Source: a virus
Strand: one strand, 5' to 3'
DNA length: 26,700 nucleotides
IMG/VR virus record: IMGVR_UViG_3300030101_003877
Location: 1,014 to 27,713 of that record
A model generated the notes under the pieces. The model was not told where the DNA came from and ran no database searches. It saw only the letters and a list, made by a program, of their open reading frames with translations. The stretch's first letter is position 1. Each line of letters opens with the position of its first letter. This document shows, in pieces, positions 22,174 to 26,700 of the stretch. Position numbers and translations under genes: made by a program.

Positions 22174-22199
22174 ATAAATAAAAAATACCAAGGTGTTTT

Positions 22200-22231
22200 A
22201 GAGAGCAACAAATTAGTTGCTCTTTTTTTTT
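22200..22231 (+). terminator. Rho-independent terminator
   Basis: AGAGCAAC (22202-22209) pairs perfectly with GTTGCTCT (22216-22223), loop AAATTA, followed by a T-run to about 22231. It ends the single-gene unit 21817-22173. Confidence 0.85.
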
Positions 22232-22260
22232 ATCTTTACAGCAAACAAAATTTAATTACC

Positions 22261-22449
22261 ATGAAAATAAAATGTAAAACTGAAATAACAAGAGAGGGTG
22301 TTGATTATAAAAAAGGTGATGTAATAAACATTCCAAAAGAAAATGTTTCTAAGTGGGTGGCAAAAGGATGGGGAGAAGTTGTTGATACAAAAGAGGAAAA
22401 GGCAACAAAAGAAACTAAAGAGTTTAAAGGCAATAAAGAAAGCAAATAA
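22261..22449 (+). CDS. Small head-region protein, KGD-type beta domain with Lys/Glu tail
   Basis: 62 aa. The first 42 residues (MKIKCKTEITREGVDYKKGDVINIPKENVSKWVAKGWGEVV) show a pattern common in tiny phage proteins between capsid and connectors: strand, x-KGD-x-x-x-x-P, helix, W-x-x-K-G-x-(A/G)-E. The tail is a Lys/Glu/Thr-rich linker. Function unknown. Its stop shares one base with the connector start. Confidence 0.6.
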   Translation: MKIKCKTEITREGVDYKKGDVINIPKENVSKWVAKGWGEVVDTKEEKATKETKEFKGNKESK

Positions 22450-23012
22450 TGATTAGTGTACAAATTGATTCTACCTCAGGAAGTGAAATTGTTTCTTCTT
22501 CTGAATTAAAATCATACGCAAGAATAGAAACATCAGATGATGATACTATTGTTGCTGAGATGATAAAGGCAGCAAGAGAAAAATGTGAAGCTATAATTAA
22601 CAGAGATATAGTTGCCAAAACTAGAACTTTGTTTATTAGCAATATAAATTTTTCTGGTGAGTATGGTAATTTGTACAGAAGAAGAGTAAAAGTTGTTTTG
22701 CCATTTGCACCGATTAATAGTATAACATCAGTACAAAAACAAGATGCAGATGGTACTTTGAGTAATGTAAGCTTTGATTCTTTTGGATTCGAGGATAAGT
22801 ACATAGAAATAACTTCAACTCATTCTAAAAATTTAAAAATTGTTTATACAACATCTGGTCTTTCATTTGATGATTTAAAGGTGGCCATAAAACAACTTGC
22901 AAGTACATATTATGATAATAGAGCTGAATTTGTAAAGGGTCAAACAATAAATGAAATACCAACAAATGTAAAAAGCATATTATCACCATACATATATTAT
23001 AATGAGTTATGA
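22449..23012 (+). CDS. Head-tail adaptor, HK97 gp6 / phage_connect_1-like
   Basis: 187 aa. Typical adaptor pattern: ELKSYARIETSDDDTIVAEMIKAAREKCEAIINRDI, then VVLPFAPINSITSVQ (the conserved Pro-Phe-x-Pro-hydrophobic strand) and a C-terminal helix LKVAIKQLASTYYDNRAEF followed by PTNVKSILSPYIYY. It would form a ring under the portal. It begins the connector block and overlaps the next gene by 4 bp. Confidence 0.85.
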   Translation: MISVQIDSTSGSEIVSSSELKSYARIETSDDDTIVAEMIKAAREKCEAIINRDIVAKTRTLFISNINFSGEYGNLYRRRVKVVLPFAPINSITSVQKQDADGTLSNVSFDSFGFEDKYIEITSTHSKNLKIVYTTSGLSFDDLKVAIKQLASTYYDNRAEFVKGQTINEIPTNVKSILSPYIYYNEL

Positions 23013-23338
23013 TAGAAGCAGGAGATTTAAGATACAGGGTAACGGTAAAAAGAAACAGCAACTCAGCTGATGGATATGGTGGATTCACCTCATCTCAATC
23101 TACAGTAGGAACTTTTTGGGCCAACAGAAAGTTTTTAGATGGCCAAATGATTTTTAGAGACGGTAAAAGAATTTTACAAACCGGTATTGAGTTAACCATG
23201 AGAAAAAACACTGCAACCACAAACATACAAAGGGGAGATGTATTATTCCTAACTGATGATTCTAACAAATACAGAATAAATCAAATGTTTGAGGAGGATT
23301 TATATACATTTAAAATATTAGCAGATAAACAACAGTAA
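23009..23338 (+). CDS. Head closure / head-tail joining protein, SPP1 gp16-like (Phage_H_T_join)
   Basis: 109 aa. Pattern of the family: AGDLRYRVTVKRN at the start, DGYGGFTSSQSTVGTFWANRKFLDG in the middle, IELTMRKNTA and GDVLFLTDDSNKYRINQMFEED at the end. All-beta protein that closes the head channel after packaging. It overlaps the adaptor by 4 bp and is 1 nt from the next gene. Confidence 0.85.
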   Translation: MIEAGDLRYRVTVKRNSNSADGYGGFTSSQSTVGTFWANRKFLDGQMIFRDGKRILQTGIELTMRKNTATTNIQRGDVLFLTDDSNKYRINQMFEEDLYTFKILADKQQ

Positions 23339-23339
23339 T

Positions 23340-23720
23340 ATGGCTAGAAAATCAGGTATAGAACTACGTGCAGCTGATAGAAGGCGTTTTAATAAAAAGA
23401 TGAGAAGGTTGCAAAGGTTTGTCAAACCAAGTCAAGGTTTTGATATGGAATTAAAAAAATACATAAGCAGGATATCTGAAATATCAACTGACTTTGTACC
23501 TGTAATTACAGGTAAATTAAGGGACTCTTTGTTTCTTGAAAGCAAAGCATTTAATTATGTAGTAGGATATAGAATAAATTATGCAGCATTTGTCGAGTTT
23601 GGAAAGGTTGGCAGAGGAAGTTTGCAGGGCAGGAAGCCATTTTTTAGACCTGCAATTAAAATGGCTACATTTGAGTTTATTAAAAATTTAAGAAAAAATT
23701 TAAAACAACAAACAAAATGA
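23340..23720 (+). CDS. HK97 gp10-like neck/tail completion protein
   Basis: 126 aa. The middle carries the gp10 pattern: FVPVITGKLRDSLFLESKAFNYVVGYRINYAAFVEFGKVGRGSLQGRKPFFRPAI. The Arg/Lys-rich N-terminus (RAADRRRFNKKMRRLQRF) is also usual. It links head adaptor and tail. It overlaps the tail terminator gene by 4 bp. Confidence 0.85.
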   Translation: MARKSGIELRAADRRRFNKKMRRLQRFVKPSQGFDMELKKYISRISEISTDFVPVITGKLRDSLFLESKAFNYVVGYRINYAAFVEFGKVGRGSLQGRKPFFRPAIKMATFEFIKNLRKNLKQQTK

Positions 23721-24151
23721 AAGATGCTTCTCATATTATACGTAAGGAGGTTTTTACAACATTAAATGGTAATATAACTTTAAATAGCTCTACAGTACCT
23801 GTTTACAATGTAGTGCCATCCTCAGCATCTGAGCCATATATACTCATATCATCAATTAGCAATTTAATTTTTGATAATATAAAAGATTCATATCTTAACA
23901 ACGTACAAACACAGGTCGAAATTGTAACAGCATTTGATACCAATACAGGTGGTCAGTTAGATGCAAATTTAGCTATGAATCAGATAACACAAAGATTAAT
24001 TTCAAGAACAAGTTTCTTTGATATAAGCTCAGATAATTTTAAATGTATATCTGCACAAAACGATGGCATCACATATTTAACTGAGGATACAGAAACTCAA
24101 ACCATTTACAGAGGCATTTTAACATTCTCAAATCTTGTTGAGGAGTTATGA
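23717..24151 (+). CDS. Tail terminator / DUF3168-like protein
   Basis: 144 aa. Family pattern: VPVYNVVPSSASEPYILISSI, then VQTQVEIVTAFDTNTGGQLDANLAMNQITQRL and a final EDTETQTIYRGILTFSNLVEEL. These proteins cap the tail tube and join it to the head (lambda U-like). In lambda-type phages the tube protein gene follows; here the lysis cassette comes next (4-bp overlap) and the tube gene is at 1019. Confidence 0.82.
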   Translation: MKDASHIIRKEVFTTLNGNITLNSSTVPVYNVVPSSASEPYILISSISNLIFDNIKDSYLNNVQTQVEIVTAFDTNTGGQLDANLAMNQITQRLISRTSFFDISSDNFKCISAQNDGITYLTEDTETQTIYRGILTFSNLVEEL

Positions 24152-24633
24152 GGTTGGAATTATACAGATATAGTTCACAAAAAGATAGTACCTTAGGCAT
24201 ATTATATTTAGTAGATGATGAAACAGACCACAAAAATTTTTTATGCTTTACTCTTGAAGATGAAAAAAGGGAGGTCAAAGTTTATGGAGAAACTCGCATA
24301 CCTCAAGGCACTTATCCGATTAAATACAGAACGGAGGGAGGTTATTTCATTAAGTACAAAAAAAGGTTTCCTGATTTACACAGCGATAAAAGAGGCGTTT
24401 TACACATTGATGATGTTCCTGATTTTAAGTTTATTCTTCTGCATTGTGGCAATACTACTGAGCATACACATGGTTGTCTACTTGTTGGGGATGTTATATC
24501 ACAAAATATTAGCAAAGAGCCGTTTTTAGGGCAAAGTACAAGTGCTTACAAAAGAATATATCCAATTATTGCTGACGTTTTAGATTCGCAAAAACAACTT
24601 TCAATTAAAATTATTAATTTTGAGCAAAGCTAA
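24148..24633 (+). CDS. DUF5675-like protein, candidate peptidoglycan-acting enzyme (lysis)
   Basis: 161 aa. Fits the DUF5675 pattern: FTLEDEKREVKVYGETRIPQGTYPIKYRT, VLHIDDVPDF (H86), ILLHCGNTTEHTHGCLLVG (H99, H106, H108, C110) and STSAYKRIYP. The HGC motif after an upstream His resembles the active site of YkuD-type L,D-transpeptidases, so a cell-wall role is likely but not shown. No lysozyme, amidase or signal peptide is found elsewhere in the window. It begins the cassette with several small membrane proteins. Confidence 0.7.
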   Translation: MRLELYRYSSQKDSTLGILYLVDDETDHKNFLCFTLEDEKREVKVYGETRIPQGTYPIKYRTEGGYFIKYKKRFPDLHSDKRGVLHIDDVPDFKFILLHCGNTTEHTHGCLLVGDVISQNISKEPFLGQSTSAYKRIYPIIADVLDSQKQLSIKIINFEQS

Positions 24634-24643
24634 AATCAAAAAC

Positions 24644-24946
24644 ATGGATGATATAACAAATAAAAAAGTTGCTGTTGATTTGGACGGTGATGGCAAATCA
24701 GATTTTAAAGTTGATATTAAGTTTTTGGGCCTGTTGGTTGGTGGTATCATTTCACTTACTATGACGTATTCTCAACTCACATCAGAAATTGAAATTGCTA
24801 AAACTTTGCCAGAGTATAAAATTGAGCAAGATGATACAAAAGTTATAAATCAAAAAATTGATTATTTGATAAGAGAATTAGAAAAATACGAAGAGCAAAC
24901 AAACAGAAGATTAGAAAATTTAGAAGATAAAGTTTATAAAAAATGA
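24644..24946 (+). CDS. Single-span membrane protein with DxDxDG motif and coiled coil
   Basis: 100 aa from the ATG at 24644; a TTG at 24620 would add 8 residues and overlap the previous gene. Residues 10-21 read AVDLDGDGKSDF, a DxDxDG loop like those that bind calcium. A membrane helix follows (about 26-44, IKFLGLLVGGIISLTMTY) and then a charged coiled coil (INQKIDYLIRELEKYEEQTNRRLENLEDKV). I recall relatives in Bacteroidota phage lysis regions. It may be a holin, antiholin or spanin-like factor; none is proven. Confidence 0.6.
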   Translation: MDDITNKKVAVDLDGDGKSDFKVDIKFLGLLVGGIISLTMTYSQLTSEIEIAKTLPEYKIEQDDTKVINQKIDYLIRELEKYEEQTNRRLENLEDKVYKK

Positions 24947-25134
24947 AATTACTTAGCGATATAAGTTTATCTGAAAAGGATGTTAATGAGCAATTAAAAA
25001 CTACGCAAACGTTATCTAAAATCAATACATTGATGGATGTAGCTGAAGGTTTAAAAGATTGGGAAGGTGTGCAACGTATAGAAATTTTTTTAAGAATAGA
25101 ACACAAATTAATGGATTTAATAGATGAGTTGTAA
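24943..25134 (+). CDS. Small hypothetical helical protein
   Basis: 63 aa, all helical (EKDVNEQLKTTQTLSKINTLMDVAEGLKDWEGVQRIEIFLRIEHKLMDLIDEL). No membrane segment. It overlaps the previous gene by 4 bp and the next small ORF by 1 bp, so it belongs to the cassette. No function known. Confidence 0.6.
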   Translation: MKLLSDISLSEKDVNEQLKTTQTLSKINTLMDVAEGLKDWEGVQRIEIFLRIEHKLMDLIDEL

Positions 25135-25247
25135 TGCAAATACATTTGGAAAACGTAGATTTTGCTGTGGTAACTGTGACGCTTGTTGGTGCTTTACTTG
25201 TTGGAGGTCTTATATTATATGTGTGGCTAACAGATAAAGATAGATGA
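25134..25247 (+). CDS. 37-aa single-span membrane protein (small ORF)
   Basis: Reads MQIHLENVDFAVVTVTLVGA, then LLVGGLILYVWLTDKDR: short soluble start, one membrane helix of about 22 residues, charged end. The ATG shares one base with the previous stop and the TGA overlaps the next ATG (ATGA), so it fits the gap exactly. This tiling makes it a real gene. Possibly part of the holin system. Confidence 0.72.
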   Translation: MQIHLENVDFAVVTVTLVGALLVGGLILYVWLTDKDR

Positions 25248-25630
25248 ATAAGATATTTCAGAAACTCTTTGGAGAAACAGCCACAGGTATTGCTAATATT
25301 GTTGACCGTTTTGTTCAAACAAAAGAAGAAAAGCATCAAGCTAACAAAGAGATTAAACAATTGTTTCAATCATTTGAGATTGAAATGCAAAAAAATACTA
25401 CCGAGAGATGGAAGTATGATAGCACTTCTGATAGTTGGCTTTCCAAAAACATTAGGCCCTTAGTTTTATTAATCTTAGTAATTAGCACCATATTACTTGT
25501 TTTTATAGATGCAGGTAAAATATCCTTTGAGGTCAAAGAAAGTTGGGTTGATTTATTACAAATTGTTTTAATTACTGTTATTGGTGCTTATTTTGGAAGC
25601 AGAGGTTTAGAAAAATATTCTAAAAAGTAA
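25244..25630 (+). CDS. Holin-like membrane protein (3TM-type holin relative)
   Basis: 128 aa. N-terminal amphipathic/charged helices (GIANIVDRFVQTKEEKHQANKEIKQLFQSFEIEMQKN), then TERWKYDSTSDSWLSKNIRPLVLLILVISTILLVF (first membrane helix about 72-88), and WVDLLQIVLITVIGAYFGSRGLEKYSKK (second, about 103-117). The WLSKNIRPL and AYFGSRGLEK motifs are typical of a holin-type family in Bacteroidota phages. It would make the membrane hole for lysis. It overlaps both neighbours. Confidence 0.72.
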   Translation: MNKIFQKLFGETATGIANIVDRFVQTKEEKHQANKEIKQLFQSFEIEMQKNTTERWKYDSTSDSWLSKNIRPLVLLILVISTILLVFIDAGKISFEVKESWVDLLQIVLITVIGAYFGSRGLEKYSKK

Positions 25631-25770
25631 TGGCTAAAAGGTTTTTTCCTAAAGCGTACATTAGTAAACCTAAAAAAAAAAGAAAAGGAATACACAGCAA
25701 AAACAGAAACACTAATCAAAAAAGTGGCAAATATTACAAAGGACCAAAATATAGAGCACAAGGCAGGTAA
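25630..25770 (+). CDS. 46-aa very basic phage protein (GxHxKxxxxNxxSxxYxKxYxxQGR type)
   Basis: Reads MAKRFFPKAYISKPKKKRKG, then IHSKNRNTNQKSGKYYKGPKYRAQGR. Nearly half of the residues are Lys/Arg. The pattern of a Gly-(Ile/Val)-His-x-Lys-x-x-x-x-x-Asn and a final Tyr-Lys-x-x-x-Tyr-x-x-Gln-Gly-Arg is one I know from tiny proteins near lysis and packaging genes of Bacteroidota phages. It may bind nucleic acid; function unknown. The ATG shares one base with the holin stop; the end overlaps the HNH gene by 47 bp. Confidence 0.65.
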   Translation: MAKRFFPKAYISKPKKKRKGIHSKNRNTNQKSGKYYKGPKYRAQGR

Positions 25771-26164
25771 AATTTGTGCAACATGTAAAAAAGTAAAGCC
25801 GCTAACAAAATATTATAAAAGGGCCAATAAAAAACCAGAGATTCACTGCAGAGACTGTAGAAATAAAAAAAGAGAAAAAAATCACAGGCATTGGAAACAA
25901 GAGTTTATATATAAATTATCTGAATATATAGATATTAAATGTGTGAAGTGTGGTTACGATAAAAATTTCAGTGCATTAGACTTTCATCACACAAAAAGAA
26001 AAAAAATTGGTATTGCAAGAGCTATTAGAAATTTATCTGAAAAAAGTTTTTATGATGGAAAGGTTGATTCTATATTAACAGAAATTATGTCAAAGTGTGA
26101 GGTGTTATGTGCCAACTGTCACAGAGAGCATCATAACAAGCATATTATGAAAATGAAAAAATAG
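25724..26164 (+). CDS. HNH endonuclease with N-terminal zinc finger
   Basis: 146 aa from a GTG start; no ATG lies near. The N-terminus has a zinc-knuckle (C18-x2-C21 and C42-x2-C45), then a basic stretch. The HNH part: C73-x2-C76, LDFHHTKRKKIG (H88-H89), and CEVLCANCHREHHNKH with C129-x2-C132 and N131. Phage HNH enzymes are either homing nucleases or packaging helpers; here it lies between lysis genes and a fibre gene, far from the terminase, which fits a homing-type mobile gene. It overlaps the basic protein gene by 47 bp. Confidence 0.85.
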   Translation: MANITKDQNIEHKAGKICATCKKVKPLTKYYKRANKKPEIHCRDCRNKKREKNHRHWKQEFIYKLSEYIDIKCVKCGYDKNFSALDFHHTKRKKIGIARAIRNLSEKSFYDGKVDSILTEIMSKCEVLCANCHREHHNKHIMKMKK

Positions 26165-26172
26165 TATATTTG
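26165..26172 (+). promoter_or_regulatory. Candidate -7 promoter box TATATTTG before the fibre gene
   Basis: An exact TAnnTTTG match with 16 nt to the ATG at 26189, just behind the HNH stop. No clear -33. Confidence 0.42.
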
Positions 26173-26188
26173 TAAATAAAATATTCTT

Positions 26189-26700
26189 ATGGGTACATCA
26201 TTAACAGGAGTAAATATATCAGCGAGCTATCTAGGTATTCTCAAAAGTACAGATTCACAAGCGATTGGAGGAACAAAAAAAATAATTACTGATGGTGCAG
26301 GTAATGATTTACCATTTGGCATTTCAACACATTCGTTGACATTTAATGGTGGTGCAGTTGATGTTCCTACCTTATCCATTGGAAGTATAAATGAAGGATT
26401 TTATCAACCAAGTGATGAAACTATAGGTGTTAGTATTAATGGTTCAGAGGTAGCTAGATTTTTAAACACAGGCTTAAGTTTAACATCATCTAAACTAACG
26501 CTAAGTAACGACCAAAAAGTCAGATGGACTTCAGATGATGTTTATATACAAGGTACAACAAGTGCTGATAACATACAGCTTGGTGTTGGTGGTGCAACAC
26601 AATTTACTTTTGCGCAGACAACTGGTATGAGATTACATCAATATGGTAGTGGTAACATAACTGGCACAGTTACACAAAGACTTGGTGTAACATCTACTGG
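26189..26700 (+). CDS. Tail fibre protein, N-terminal part (3' partial)
   Basis: 170 codons are seen before the window ends. It starts MGTSLTGVNISASYLGILKS and continues as a fibre shaft: ITDGAGNDLPFGISTHSLTFNGG, then VARFLNTGLSLTSSKLTLSNDQKVRWTSDDVYIQGTTSADNIQLGVGG and a repeat-like GTVTQRLGVTSTG. The N-terminus would attach to the tail and the shaft is beta-rich. It resembles the shaft part at 3-290 in style and may be the other end of the same gene if the genome is circular. Confidence 0.8.
   Translation, partial: MGTSLTGVNISASYLGILKSTDSQAIGGTKKIITDGAGNDLPFGISTHSLTFNGGAVDVPTLSIGSINEGFYQPSDETIGVSINGSEVARFLNTGLSLTSSKLTLSNDQKVRWTSDDVYIQGTTSADNIQLGVGGATQFTFAQTTGMRLHQYGSGNITGTVTQRLGVTST

Noticed and set aside
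22424-22804. 126-aa minus-strand open frame across the adaptor gene
   Set aside because: Antisense to a recognised connector gene in a tightly overlapping plus-strand operon.
24215-24529. 104-aa plus-strand frame inside the DUF5675-like gene
   Set aside because: It has hydrophobic stretches that look holin-like, but it is fully nested in a gene with clear family motifs, has no start signal, and other holin candidates follow directly.
1-26700. CRISPR arrays, tRNAs, insertion sequences
   Set aside because: No spaced short repeats, no cloverleaf-like sequence and no transposase was found on reading both strands; a tRNA scan could not be run.

Overview
This window is almost certainly one contiguous stretch of a tailed dsDNA phage genome with siphovirus morphology: HK97-type head, lambda-like tail genes and a short tape measure. 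The host is probably a Bacteroidota (Flavobacteriia-like) bacterium. The evidence is very high A+T, weak or absent Shine-Dalgarno sites, repeated -7 boxes of the form TAnnTTTG just upstream of start codons, and protein families that I know mainly from Bacteroidota phages. No integrase, DNA polymerase, tRNA, rRNA, CRISPR array or insertion sequence was seen.

Layout. 1-6566 (+) holds tail genes: the 3' end of a fibre gene with an S74-type intramolecular chaperone, a small fibre-linked protein, the major tail protein, the G and G-T tail chaperones joined by a -1 frameshift, the tape measure and a large tail-tip protein. A terminator for leftward transcription lies at 6565-6592. 6628-11267 (-) is the early/accessory region, read leftward. 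It begins with a small HTH regulator and an SSB-like protein, followed by a RecE-like exonuclease, three other PD-(D/E)XK-type proteins, an Nmad1/DUF1599-like protein and many small unknown proteins. 11268-11430 is a divergent control region with three 13-bp operator-like palindromes and a 26-bp perfect palindrome. 11431-14582 (+) encodes a stand-alone Twinkle/DnaB-like helicase, small unknown proteins and a ParB-like/DNA methyltransferase fusion. 14662-24151 (+) is the packaging and head module: TerS, TerL, a portal with a long multi-domain C-terminal tail, a minor head protein, prohead protease, major capsid protein, a moron-like single-gene unit, and head-tail connectors through the tail terminator. 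24148-26164 is a probable lysis cassette (DUF5675-like protein, small membrane proteins, holin-like protein, small basic protein) followed by an HNH endonuclease. 26189-26700 is the 5' end of a tail-fibre gene.

The two ends fit each other. The window ends with a fibre N-terminus and begins with a fibre C-terminus, and the late gene order (connectors, tail terminator, [lysis + fibre], major tail protein, G/GT, tape measure) becomes complete if they are joined. The genome may therefore be circular or circularly permuted and only slightly larger than this window. The two ends do not join in frame directly, so some fibre sequence would be missing. Two separate fibre genes remain possible.

No wholly new system can be proven by reading alone. 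The least explained parts are the multi-domain C-terminal tail of the portal, the nuclease-rich leftward operon with its hidden membrane peptides, the divergent operator region, and the lysis cassette without a classical endolysin.
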